The notes beneath the pieces are model-generated. The model ran no database searches. It worked only from the letters and a program-made list of their open reading frames with translations, and was not told the DNA's origin. A stretch of 64,000 bases of DNA, taken from the NCBI RefSeq assembly GCF_029784135.1, contig NC_073746.1, positions 229,289,882-229,353,881 on the forward strand, written 5' to 3'. Of the stretch, positions 9,821 through 19,790 are shown one piece after another. Position numbers and translations under genes: made by a program. Within the stretch, counting starts at the first letter, position 1. Every line of letters begins with the position of its first letter. Source of the stretch: Toxorhynchites rutilus septentrionalis. Taxonomy: Eukaryota > Arthropoda > Insecta > Diptera > Culicidae.

Positions 9821-11981
9821 GGGCGATTACACATTATCCGGTTTCTGCCGGACCGGTTTCAAAAAGCGCCGCTGGGTTTGGACGGAAAACCGAACAACAA
9901 TGTGAAAGAGACCTCGCGCTACACAGAACCGTACATCTCTCACAAACACATATATGCATTTATTTATATGTGGATTTGACAGGTAAACATTGCAATACAA
10001 TGTTTTGGATTTGACAGGTAAACAATATTCCGGTTACATGCAGCTGAGTGCAGACGGAAAACCTTAAACCCACAGCTGCTGCGGCAACCACGAGCGTTCT
10101 CATATGTATGTTCCTTGGAAATCACATAAGGCCGAATGTTGGAGTGTAGCACACCATGAGCATGATCAAAGTGAGACCAGGCCTCACGGACATTACACAC
10201 ATCCTGCATCATAACGGCGTTCTTACCGTACCTATCGTGAATACTTCCGCCCCACTTCAGAATACGTTTAAAAAACTAACTTTAGTCCAGCTGCGGTTTA
10301 TTCATTCATAGGCATAATTATTTCGTTTCCAAGCATACACGAATAGTATGATTTATTTCACACGCTCTGTTGCCACATAATTTTTCAACAGTCCAAGAAA
10401 CACGGTTAGATAAAAGTGCAATTTGATGAACCAATAATAATAACATTCCGTTACAAGCCAGAGGCACTAGTTATTTATATGTATAATGTGTTCACTTCCT
10501 GTGATTATTTTGGAATTTACCTACAAGAGAATGTATACACATCCATTCATTCTAGAGTTTTTTTTATTTCATTAATACAGTAAACAAATTACGAATGAAA
10601 TAACATAATTCGTTCAAACACTATTCCATTGCTGCTTCCGCTGATCCTCGTCGAAGAACGAGCTCAACATATACCGCAATTCCTCGAGCACGTAATCCTG
10701 GGGCATGGGCAGCTTCTCGAGCCCAATTCGCATCACAGCTATCAGTACGCGGATCCGGGGCAAAGAATGACCGAATCAGATAAGCTGGAATTTCGTTCTG
10801 ACAGAACCGATGCTTTGGCGTCGGGCATTGGAACATTTAGACCACAGAGCACATATCTGACTGTTTTGGCTGCCGGTCAGGTCAAACTGGAATACCCAAA
10901 GAATATTAGACGAGAGAATTATTTTTAGTGTGTTCAAATTAACAAAAACTAACCTTCTCATTCAGCTCGATAAAGCCGCTCGAAATCCGCCCCTCCATGA
11001 ACCGATTGAAGATTTGTTTGACATCCCCGAACTCGTTCAATAATTATTTCAGATAAGGGATGTTGCCTGTGAACAAAAAATAGAAGTCAATAAAATAACT
11101 CGATCTGCTTGTCAAAAGACACCACTCACCGTTAATAACACAGTCCGTGGCAATATGCTAAATGATGACATCGTGCACCTGTGACCATTGCTTCTCTTTG
11201 AGCAGAAACTTGCATCACAGAATTAGTTCCACAACACTGGTAGTTGTTGAAGAAGTGAAATAAAAATTTCATATCACTTGCAAATTATCAACTGGTTTCA
11301 AAATCAACAAACAAACGTCAATAGTGCACACATACTATTACATTAGACGAAAAATTGCCTGAATTGTACTAATACTAACAGACATGACAAACAACTGTCA
11401 ATTCGCTTTCATGGCATGGAGCTTCGTGCTCCGCTTTTGGGAAATGATAGTGATAATGGATTTTCAGGTGCATTAAACACATATCTTAAAATAAAAACTA
11501 TGAATGAAAATTAACTTCTTCTCATGAAATGTGTTCTTTATGTAATAAGGTAATACGTTCTTTTGCAAGTTGGGAAACCTCCTGAACAATAATTATGTCT
11601 GATAATGATCGTATATTACAATGATGAGTTTTAGTTAAAATATCAAGAAAACTATACAAAAATGGTTAAGGAAGAATCAATACCACAGGTTCTGAGCAAG
11701 CAAATAATATGAAGTAAAAGTTTTCATTAAAAATTTAAACAACTTAAAACTGTCTTGAGGTGTGATAATCTTATAGAGAATGATTTGCTTTCCCAAACCG
11801 ATGTCTCCACCAGACGTCGACACTATTCTACGGTCATCGCGTATAATGCTTGTCCGGTCACCGGACATTGCAGTCGCTGTAGACGGCTGCATCACGGCGG
11901 CGTAAAAAGGTTGGTCCGATCGAAATTTGCCATTTGGGTTTCAAACCGGTCCGGCAGAAACCGGATAATGTGTAATCGGCC
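9821..11981. mobile_element. 2.16-kb TIR element nested in the LINE 5' UTR (TTA duplication)
   Basis: It begins GGGCGATTACACATTATCCG and ends with the inverse of GGCCGATTACACATTATCCG. The ends match for about 39 bases with one mismatch. TTA flanks both sides (9818-9820, 11982-11984). The TIR and 3-bp TWA-type duplication fit a PIF/Harbinger-like non-autonomous element (inference). No transposase is seen. The middle holds a host-like exon-intron fragment on the minus strand (10620-11260). A TIR end of the same family lies at 39734-40226, and internal segments recur at 30290-30410 and 38786-38900. Confidence 0.75.
10620..11260 (-). pseudogene. Intron-containing host-like gene fragment, copy A
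   Basis: The minus strand shows exon-like blocks with splice-like borders: a block reading KEKQWSQVHDVII and ATDCVING ending at a GTGAGTG donor, then CACAG followed by IPYLK-LLNEFGDVKQIFNRF and GRISSGFIELNEK ending at a GTTAGT donor, then TTCCAG followed by FDLTG and a damaged tail (PAYLIRSFFAPDPRT). It has stops and indels. A second, differently damaged copy lies at 31900-32520 on the plus strand, where the third block reads NASDEEVVKARLEEFKTKLF, DLYSVIKMF and ends with a stop after NENLRMQQ. I do not recognise the protein. The introns show that genomic DNA, not cDNA, was captured. Confidence 0.55.
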
Positions 11982-12353
11982 TTAGGAGCGGGCGCTTGAC
12001 GGCAAACCGGAAAAGCGCGCGCTTTTGCGGCGTCACCGACTCCACGCCCCCTTTTTCCTTTGGGCAGTGGTGTCAGTTTTTCTTTTAGTGATTGTAGTGA
12101 TTTCTAACATAAACAAAAAACTAAAAAAGAAAACACGCATTACGGACGGTGAAGTGACTGAAGAAAACAATATCAAAAGTTTATTCCCCTAAATTGTTCG
12201 CGATTATTGGTGGTTTCTTGTAAGAGCTCTATAAAAAAAGTGACAGAGTGTTTTTCTAGATAATATCCCAAAGTGAAAAGCCCTCATAAGTGATCTCTCT
12301 TTTAAACAATAAAACGATCTGTCGGCTATACCTAGGGGGTAGCCGACAACAGC

Positions 12354-13763
12354 ATGGCTTCTAGTAGCTCCGGGCCTCCGGGAGGCCGGGCTACAAATTT
12401 GTACGAGGGTAAACCTACCCAACTTACTGCTCCAAGGTGGGCCGACCCACTGAACGGCAACCTACAGATCCTGTTACTACGGGCCACAGGAGAGAACGTG
12501 TAGGAAAGCTGTAGAACGCTGTAGGAAAGAAATACTACACAGCGCGACCGCAACGGGACGACAAGAAGAGGACGCAGTATATCCTTACGGCCAAGGACGA
12601 GGATATAATTGGTAAGCTCCTTTTAATCAACAAATTGATTGACGAAACTCCTATCGAAGTAATCTACCATCCTACTCTAAATCAACGTAAATGCGTTGTT
12701 ACTTGCCGTGATGTCATGGACATCAAAGAACCTGAATTGATTACAGAGCTTTCCGATCAAGGTGTGATCGACGTCAAGCGAATCACCAGGAAGGAGAATA
12801 ACATTATTATCCCAACCGCTACTCTCATTTTGACGATCCGTGGAACTGTTGTTCCCGATTTTATTAACTTCGGATTTATTCGGGCTGGGACTAGAAATTA
12901 CTATCCCAACCCAATGCAATGTTTCAAATGCTATAAATTTGGACATACGAGTAAGCGATGCAAACGCGATAACCCGCTTTGCAGGAATTGCGGTCAAGAA
13001 CATCCAGAACAAAAGGATGGAATTAAAACGTGCAACGCTTCAGCATTTTGCTTGAACTGCCAAGGGGACCATTCCTCTTCGAACAGGAAATGCCCCGTAT
13101 GGCAATCTGAAAACAATATAACCAAAATCAGAATCGACTATGGTATCTCCTATAAAGAGGCGAAAGAAAAGTTCAACGTCCAAAATAATGGACCAACTTT
13201 TGCAAGTGTTCTGCAAGACAGACTCTCCAACTTGCAAAAGCCAACTCGCAGCTGCAACTGCAAATGTAACTGCGCCTCGGCCGCTTCGGCCTCTTCTAGC
13301 CGCGAAAGCACCCCCCCCATTTGACACTACAATCGATACCTCAATGACAGAGTCGTCAACTGATAGCTCAACAGCTGAATCTGAGAACGAATCAGTCATT
13401 TCAATGGACACTTCTGATGTTCCAAACAAAAATAAAAATAAAAGAAAGATTACGAAAGGTTCATCTTCAGATTCAGATCAAAAATCCGAAGATGAAACCC
13501 TAACTAACAAAGACAAGAAAAGAACAAGAAATGAACAAAAACAGACACCAACAACAAATAACAATACAACCCCAACAGAAAACAACAACAACAACAACAA
13601 CACTCTTCAAACAAAAAATAACAATAACAACAACAGCAACGCACACTCAACAAAAAACAACACAAACACAACAAACACTCCAAAGACTTCTACACCAAAC
13701 AAAAACAACACCAATACCTCAAAGAAAGCTTCTCTCTCCAAGGGTAAAGGACCATCGAACTAA
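12354..13763 (+). pseudogene. LINE ORF1 (gag-like, three CCHC-type knuckles), frameshifted
   Basis: ATG at 12354 starts MASSSSGPPGGRATNLYEG, but this frame stops at 12498. The coding signal resumes in another frame after 12514 (KKYYTARPQRDDKKRTQYIL onward), next to a duplicated CTGTAGGAAAG-like stretch. The middle frame carries three zinc-knuckle motifs: CFKCYKFGHTSKRC, CRNCGQEHPEQKDGIKTC and CLNCQGDHSSSNRKC, then ISYKEAKEKF, as in I-factor/Jockey nucleic-acid-binding ORF1 proteins. At the C8 run (13311-13318) the frame breaks again and continues as FDTTIDTSMTESSTDSS into an Asn/Thr/Lys-rich tail encoded by AAC/ACA repeats, ending at 13763. The protein would coat the RNA. As written it is not translatable as one chain. 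Confidence 0.75.
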
Positions 13764-13773
13764 TTCTCTTTGA

Positions 13774-16700
13774 ATAGTTCAAACACACACACACAATCAA
13801 GACTTAGGAATTAGAGTTAAAAACACCAACACATTCACTCCAATACAGAAATTCGGGATACAATGGAACATCAGAAGTATCCGACAGAAGATCTCAGAAC
13901 TAAAAATGCTTATTTCGAACTTTAATCCTACAGTCATAGCCCTTCAGGAAACTATGACTCCAAACAATTTCGATGATAATTTCATACCAAAGTACATCAC
14001 ATACTTCAAAGAGGGTCCCAACCCCTCAAAGCACGGAGTCGCAATCGCAATCAAGGATAGCACTCCACATGATCTTCTCCCCATTACCACCGACATTCAG
14101 GCAGTGGTAGTGCGCATTAAACACCCCTTTCAAATCACAGTTGTCAGCATCTACATTACTCCAAATTCTGATCCGGCTATTCTTCGCGGCCAGCTGGACC
14201 ATCTGTTTAGCCAACTTCCCGCCCCAATCATGCTTATGGGTGATTTCAACGCCCACTCATACGCCTGGGGAGGCGCATACCTCGACCAAAAAGGATCCAT
14301 CATTGAGGATTTTATCTCCGACCATTCCCTACTCCTTCTAAACAACGGCCAACACACCAGAATTCACCATTCTGGTACTACTTCGGCCATTGATCTTACT
14401 ATGGTATCACACAAACTCTCTTCAAAACTTTCTTGGAACATTCACGATGATACCTGCGGCAGCGATCATTTTCCAATTCTCATCTCCTTCGGCCAATCTT
14501 CTCCAGAGTTTCCGACAAGGCCAAGATGGAAATTTGAATACGCTGATTGGGCTGGCTATCAATTTGATATTGAAAACCGCCTTTCCGCTAAACAAGACTG
14601 GACAGCAGAGGAGTTCTCCAAAGCTGTCCTTGAGGTTGCAATGTTGCACATCCCTAGAACCAGTGGCATCCCTGGCAGGAAGTGTGTTCCATGGTGGTCG
14701 CCTGAGGTGAAGGCAGCGATCAAAGGTCGACGTAAGGCCTTACGCAAACTAAGAAAGGCCCATCCGGATAACCCCCATAAGCCCACTCTGCTCACAGAGT
14801 TCCAAAGGGCTCGCAACGAAGCTAAGACTGTCATCAACACAGCCAAGCACAACAGTTGGGTTAAATTCGTCAGCGAAATTAATCCCAACGCGTCAACAAA
14901 GGAGTTATGGAATAAGATTGGCAGGCTTCACGGCAAAAAAAGGAACAAAGAATATAATCTCCTTATAAACGGTCAATACACCAATGACCGGAAAATCATC
15001 GCCGAGGCGTTTGGAGATTTCTTTGCATCCGCCTCCTCCAATCAAAACTACGACCTAACCTTCCAAACCCACAAAACGGAATGCGAAAAAATTCCCATCG
15101 ATTTTCACACCGATGTGGAATTTGACTTCAACAAAAACCTCTCCCTCAAAGAGCTCGATTGGGTACTGAACAAAGTCAAACAAAGATCCACAGGACCCGA
15201 CGACATCAGCTACCCTATGCTGAAGAATCTACCCCATTTCGGGAAAAAAGCACTTCTGAAGCTCCTCAACAAAGTTTGGGACAGTGGAACCCTCCCCAGC
15301 TGCTGGAAAGAGGGTTTAATGATCTGTATTCCAAAACCAGACAAAAAAAACCACCTTCTTGACAACTTCCGCCCCATCACTCTTCTTAGTTGTGTTGGGA
15401 AAGTCATGGAAAAAATGATCAATCGACGCTTAACGACGTTTCTAGAGTCAAACAAGCTGATCGATCCCCGACAATTCGCCTTCCGTGCGGGAAAAGGTAC
15501 AGAGGATTGCCTAGTAGCAATTGAAAAAATCCTAGACGACGCAACCGAAAGTCTACATCAAATAGATATCGTTTCACTTGATTTATCCAAGGCCTTCGAC
15601 CGGGCATGGAGGTACCCTGTGCTGAAAAGTCTCTTCGACTGGGGAATCCGTGGGAGGTTGGGCCTCTTCATTAAAAGTTTCCTCGAAAACCGGTCTTTCA
15701 AAACCATCATCAACAACCAAAGGTCTTCTCTAAAAATCCCAGAAAACGGTTTCCCCCAAGGCTCAGCACTTTCACCTACCCTTTTCAACATTGCTATGCA
15801 ATCCATCTTCGAACACATTCCCGACCACATTAAAATTGTAGTCTATGCAGATGACATCACTCTTATCTCTACGAGCTGCTTCGGCTTAAATCAGAGAAAG
15901 AGGCTTCAAAAAACCTTAGACTCCATCCAAAACTGGGCTCTAAAAACAGGTTTCAAAATTTCCCCGGAGAAATCCAAACACTTGCACATAGGAAAGGCTC
16001 TCACAAGGAGAACCCATCTTCAGCTCAACAATATCCCGATCCCTACAATGAGGACATTGAGAATACTAGGGGTTACTTTCGACAAGAAACTCAACTTCCT
16101 ATCACATTCCCAAAAGACCAAAATAGCCACCAGAAAGAAACTGAACATCATCAAGGTTATCGCAGGCAACCTAGCCTCTGGTCATAGAAAGACGCTGCTA
16201 AATGTCGTAAACGTTTGGTTGGTCCCACAAATCCTCTACGGAATAGGCACCTTCAGCCGTGGCGGGGACAGGGTGTTAAACACCATTCAACCAATCTACA
16301 ACAAAGCAATTAGGCTCGCAATTGGCGCTTTTCCCTCTAGCCCTACTCTCGCTGTAATGGCAGAAAGTGGGCATCTTCCCTTCACCCACCTGGTGACAAA
16401 AGCCATCACAAACAAAGCCATCCGTCACTTGTCACTCCCCGAAAGCGACCACAATGTCCCATTGATACATAGGGCCAAAACATGGTTCAAAAATCTCACG
16501 AACAAAGATCTCCCCGATATATGTGAACGCCCATCTGCTACGGGAAGAAATTGGAACGTCAAACCGCCGAACATTAACCTTGATCTTCTCAAGGCGGTTC
16601 GTGCGGGAGACCCTTCTCCAAAAATCAAAGCCTCCTTCAATAACCTCATTGCAACCAACTTTCAAACCAACCACCAGGTATACACAGATGGTTCAGTCAG

Positions 16701-17454
16701 TGCCGATGGAGTTGGCTGTGGAATTTTTGAGAGTAGATATACAGGTAGCTTCTCTCTTCCACCGCAATGCTCCATCTTCAGTGCGGAAGCTTTCGCCCTT
16801 TTGATAGCTACCCAAGAATGCATCCATGAGATCCTTCCTACTACAATATTCTCCGACTCAGCTAGCTGTCTCCACGATCTTCTGAGTGGAAACAGCAAAC
16901 ACCCATGGATTAAGCAAACAGAAGAGGCTGCTTCAGAAAAAAACATCTCCTTCTGCTGGGTTCCTGGTCACTCAGGAATCCGCGGAAACACAGCCGCCGA
17001 CATACTGGCCGGCAAGGGCAGCAAAATCGAACCCCCAGACATGCCCTGTCCTCCATCTGACATTATCCGCTGGGTAAAACAGCAAGTCCGTGAAAGTTGG
17101 GACATAGGCTGGATTAACAGCCGTCCCACTCATCTTCATAAAATCAAAAACTCCACTCTCCCTTGGGAGGACCGCCTCAATAGTAGGGAAAGGCGAGTTC
17201 TTACCCGTCTTCGAATTGGGCACACTAACTTCACCCACTCACACTTGTTCGACAGAGCCGAAAAACCCCAATGTGCTTGCAACGAAGCACCCGTTTCCGT
17301 TAGCCATCTTTTACTAGAATGTCAACATACCAAAGATGCTCGAGTCCGACACAATCTAGGTCAAAGTCTCCGAGATATCCTCAGTAGAGACGAGACCCAA
17401 GAAACCAATCTAATTGCGTTTCTGAAAGAAACCGACTTCTTTGGTAAAATCTAA
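13774..17454 (+). CDS. LINE ORF2: endonuclease - reverse transcriptase - RNase H, uninterrupted
   Basis: The frame is open from 13774 to the stop at 17452-17454. The first ATG is at 13906 (1182 residues), but recognisable endonuclease sequence starts before it (IQWNIRSIRQKISELK from about 13855). Endonuclease motifs from the ATG on: LQET, GDFNAHSYAWGG, GSDHFPI. Reverse transcriptase: FRPITLL, FRAGKGTEDCL, SLDLSKAFDRAW, GFPQGSALSPTLFN and YADD. RNase H: YTDGSVSADG, an ExxAL helix (AEAFAL), SDSASC and WVPGHSGIRGNTAAD. A C-terminal Cys/His patch (CACNEAPVSVSHLLLEC) follows. The enzyme would nick target DNA and prime reverse transcription there. All catalytic motifs look intact. Confidence 0.9.
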   Translation: MVQTHTHNQDLGIRVKNTNTFTPIQKFGIQWNIRSIRQKISELKMLISNFNPTVIALQETMTPNNFDDNFIPKYITYFKEGPNPSKHGVAIAIKDSTPHDLLPITTDIQAVVVRIKHPFQITVVSIYITPNSDPAILRGQLDHLFSQLPAPIMLMGDFNAHSYAWGGAYLDQKGSIIEDFISDHSLLLLNNGQHTRIHHSGTTSAIDLTMVSHKLSSKLSWNIHDDTCGSDHFPILISFGQSSPEFPTRPRWKFEYADWAGYQFDIENRLSAKQDWTAEEFSKAVLEVAMLHIPRTSGIPGRKCVPWWSPEVKAAIKGRRKALRKLRKAHPDNPHKPTLLTEFQRARNEAKTVINTAKHNSWVKFVSEINPNASTKELWNKIGRLHGKKRNKEYNLLINGQYTNDRKIIAEAFGDFFASASSNQNYDLTFQTHKTECEKIPIDFHTDVEFDFNKNLSLKELDWVLNKVKQRSTGPDDISYPMLKNLPHFGKKALLKLLNKVWDSGTLPSCWKEGLMICIPKPDKKNHLLDNFRPITLLSCVGKVMEKMINRRLTTFLESNKLIDPRQFAFRAGKGTEDCLVAIEKILDDATESLHQIDIVSLDLSKAFDRAWRYPVLKSLFDWGIRGRLGLFIKSFLENRSFKTIINNQRSSLKIPENGFPQGSALSPTLFNIAMQSIFEHIPDHIKIVVYADDITLISTSCFGLNQRKRLQKTLDSIQNWALKTGFKISPEKSKHLHIGKALTRRTHLQLNNIPIPTMRTLRILGVTFDKKLNFLSHSQKTKIATRKKLNIIKVIAGNLASGHRKTLLNVVNVWLVPQILYGIGTFSRGGDRVLNTIQPIYNKAIRLAIGAFPSSPTLAVMAESGHLPFTHLVTKAITNKAIRHLSLPESDHNVPLIHRAKTWFKNLTNKDLPDICERPSATGRNWNVKPPNINLDLLKAVRAGDPSPKIKASFNNLIATNFQTNHQVYTDGSVSADGVGCGIFESRYTGSFSLPPQCSIFSAEAFALLIATQECIHEILPTTIFSDSASCLHDLLSGNSKHPWIKQTEEAASEKNISFCWVPGHSGIRGNTAADILAGKGSKIEPPDMPCPPSDIIRWVKQQVRESWDIGWINSRPTHLHKIKNSTLPWEDRLNSRERRVLTRLRIGHTNFTHSHLFDRAEKPQCACNEAPVSVSHLLLECQHTKDARVRHNLGQSLRDILSRDETQETNLIAFLKETDFFGKI

Positions 17455-18203
17455 ATCGAAATACTAAGTACTTTTGAAATTGTTTATTTATAACAGCTTG
17501 CCACTTCACAGTCATGTATGCGTGTTTATGTGTGTATACACATGCATGTACGGGTCGGAAGGAAGGAAATCATACATGTGTATACACGCATTTAATAATA
17601 ATAATTAGCAAATAATACAATATATACATACATACTCACATCTATCTTCTATCCATTACATTATACTTTAATCAACTTCCTATTCCTACAGCCACACACA
17701 CCAAGGAGGATAAATCCATTAAATAAACCTCTCCATTTTTCAGCTCTACTATACACCATTAAATTCAAATCCACTATATTTAATCATCTATTCAAACTGT
17801 ATTTCATTTCATTTCACCCCACCCCCTTCCACTCCTCTAATCCCACCCAAATCCTTTCCACTCCTTTCCTTCCCATCCTCCTGAGAAGGGCCTTTTTTTT
17901 TGTTTTTGGAGCACGCCCTGCACTTGGAGTCTAGGTCATTTGTGCTTCGTCACTGCTTCGGTCCTCGGATCAGTAAATATTTACTTTTCTTTACAGCATA
18001 TATTAAATATCTTATGAAGCATTGGATCCCTTCCTACCTTCTTCTTTAACCGAGGGTCGAGCGGACAGATCTGATGAGTGGTTTTTTGGTTTCCCTTTCG
18101 CCAGTCCCCTCTGGACTGGTTTTATTGTGGCCCTTCACTGGGCTAGAGGCGAATGAACTGCAAAGTTTAAAGCCTCTTAAAAGCAAAGAAGAAGAAGAAG
18201 ATT
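17455..18203 (+). other. LINE 3' UTR
   Basis: No open frame of note. It contains a pyrimidine-rich block (about 17800-17890), a T run, CCCTTCACTGGGCTAGAGG then CGAATGAACTGCAAAGTTTA and AAGCCTCTTAAAAGCAAAG, and ends in (GAA)4 and GATT before the target duplication. The last 60 bp match, inverted, a fragment at 43053-43111. Confidence 0.75.
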
Positions 18204-18610
18204 CTTTCGTTCATTTCTTACTCTACTCTCGCACCGTGAGGACTCGAACTCGTTAGTCTTTCGCAGACAGCTCGTTAGTCTTTCGGTGGTAAGGCACATG
18301 AAAGCAGCTCGGATAAGCGCACCAGCAGCAGGATAGGTGAAGAAGCCACATCGCTATCGACCGGGAACTTTGCGTGAAATTCGTCGCTATCAGAAGTCGA
18401 CCGAATTGCTGATCCGCAAGCTACCTTTGCAGTATTTGGATCGTGGAATTGCTCAGGACTTCAAAACCGACTTGCGCTTCCGAAGTTCCGCAGTTATGAC
18501 GCTGCAGGAGGCTTATTCGAAGATACCAATTTGTGTGTTATCCATGCAAAACGCGTCACATCATGCCCAAGGACATCCAGCTGGCCCATCGTATCCGAGG
18601 AGAGCGTGCT
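18204..18610 (+). pseudogene. Histone H3 relic c (right part, after the LINE)
   Basis: The leader resumes at CTTTCGTTC, then from about 18263 CAGACAGCTCGT (QTAR), GGTGGTAAGGCA (GGKA), a gap, [63 protein letters not shown], and then in a shifted frame [16 protein letters not shown] to RGERA at 18610. It covers almost the whole H3 length but lacks the KQLAT segment, VA in PGTVALRE and part of the EASEAYLVG helix. K9 reads as a stop. The promoter of this copy is at 9596-9644, separated by the LINE. Confidence 0.85.
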
Positions 18611-18634
18611 ATATTAGCTTAGCATATAATCAAC

Positions 18635-18650
18635 GGCCCTTTTCAGGGCT
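18635..18650 (+). other. Histone 3' stem-loop of H3 relic c
   Basis: GGCCCTTTTCAGGGCT with flanking CAAC and CCCAA is a textbook histone mRNA hairpin, 25 bases after the last H3 codon. Confidence 0.9.
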
Positions 18651-18660
18651 CCCAATTTGA

Positions 18661-19790
18661 TGGATTAGAGCTCAGAAAAGTTTTTTACAGGCCGAACTGA
18701 AAGGAGCATTTAGCGAAAATCGTGGTGTCGATGATAATTCGATACCGATAGGTGCCATGGATATGGATTTCATAATAAAGAATATGAAATATATGACATG
18801 ATGTAGTGAATATATCCGAAGAAATCATTTTGATGAAACTGCATTATAAAATTATTTGTGTACGAATACCATCCATTTCTCGTTTGAGAAATTGCCAGTG
18901 CGCGTAGAGCGGGAATTCCTAAAGATTCATTGCACCTCTAATAAATTGCCGAAAGACGTGGTCTTAGGTTGATCGCACTTGATTGAAAAAATCCAAAACG
19001 AAATGTATTTGGTCGCAGCATTATATGAGTAGAAAGCAAATAATCGCTCGAAAATGACTTGATTTTAGCGATGATGTTTCACGTTTTTCATGTTACGCAT
19101 CCAATATTGGATACGAAAGTTTTCCACTGATGGGAAAAAAAATATTCAGAAGCTTTCCTATTAATTGCGATTGATTGAAAAATCACAAAACCAAATGTAT
19201 TTGGTTGCAGTGTTATATGGATAGAAAACATTAAAATAAACTCTTTCGCATGAATGTATTTTTCAATTCCCATGGGAACTGGCAGATTATTTTTCAGCAA
19301 CGAGAATTCCGCGCGTGTATATGTGTGTGTGGCGGCCGATGTTTCAAGCGGAACCGTGGCATCACTCTCCTCTTGATGGATTCCCTTCTGGCCTTAGGTG
19401 CACATACAGGCTCTTGGTGACACCGTTCATTAGCGCTTTCATGATAAACGAAAATAGCTTCACAACACAGCGACAACATGCTCCAATCGCTGTTCAATCA
19501 TAACTGACGGGGTTTACGAGCGGCGCTCGCTTATATACCGATTGGTGATTTCAATAGCCTGTTTTGAAAGCAAATTTAAGACTATTGAAACAAATTTTTG
19601 GATGAAAAAGTAACAAGTATATGACGCGTAGACCTTTTATCTTTCGAATGAAGTGTTTATCATACCATTTCGTTCAGTTGTTTAAGAGCTATTAACGCTC
19701 AAAATCTCGGTCTCCGGCGTAACGCTTTCATTTTCGAAACTTTGGTTTTACACCCTGGTATAGAAATGAAAGACGTAGTCCTACGTCAAA
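18661..19790 (+). repeat. Right arm of the H3 palindrome and right end of copy 2
   Basis: 18661-18845 is inverted relative to 8866-9030. From 18870 to 19790 the sequence matches copy 3 (37850-38728), with TGGTCGCAGCATTATATGAG, the GCGTGTATATGTGTGTGTGG stretch, the minus-strand TATA/CCAAT core (about 19531-19546) and the terminal GACGTAGTCCTACGTC. No gene is recognised. Confidence 0.6.

Larger units (their letters stand above)
9645..18203 (+). mobile_element. Near-complete I-like non-LTR retrotransposon, 9-bp target duplication
   Basis: CTTTCGTTC is present at 9636-9644 and again at 18204-18212. The uninterrupted site is in the homologous copy at about 36970-36979, so this is a clean insertion of 8,559 bp. 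Removing the nested TIR element (9821-11981) leaves about 6.4 kb: a 5' UTR of about 550 bp, a broken ORF1, an intact ORF2 and a 3' UTR of about 730 bp ending in (GAA)n and GATT. ORF2 has endonuclease, reverse transcriptase and RNase H, and ORF1 has CCHC knuckles. RNase H plus this gag type points to the I clade rather than Jockey proper (inference). A 3'-end fragment of the same family lies in the UBTD intron at 43053-43111. Confidence 0.85.
6180..19790 (+). mobile_element. Composite TGACGTAGGACTA-family element, copy 2, with three H3 relics and a nested LINE
   Basis: The left end (ACAGGAAGTGGGTTATATCT at about 6184) and the right end (GACGTAGTCCTACGTCAAAA at about 19773-19792) match copy 1. 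The interior carries a 158-bp MITE (6838-6995), an H3 relic (7559-7905), two more MITEs (8066-8284, 8342-8519), a right-end-like segment (8626-8770) and a head-to-head pair of H3 relics. The right member of that pair is split by the LINE at 9645-18203. Removing the LINE gives about 5 kb that is colinear with copy 3 (34127-38728), including the same three MITE insertions, so both descend from one element that already had histone cargo. The right-end-like segment in the middle suggests fusion of two elements. Confidence 0.6.

Noticed and set aside
13040..13429. 129-codon minus-strand frame
   Set aside because: Shadow of LINE ORF1; no motif of its own.
13140..13763. Separate Asn-rich protein gene
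   Set aside because: It is the shifted continuation of LINE ORF1; homology to gag-like ORF1 ends and starts at the C8 run.
13783..13794. CRISPR-like or other ordered array from CA/AC runs
   Set aside because: Simple dinucleotide microsatellite; no spaced repeats.
18337..18660. Open frame of 107 codons with clear H3 similarity taken as an H3 gene
   Set aside because: It lacks the N-terminal tail in frame, has internal losses and shifts frame before the C-terminus; it is part of relic c.
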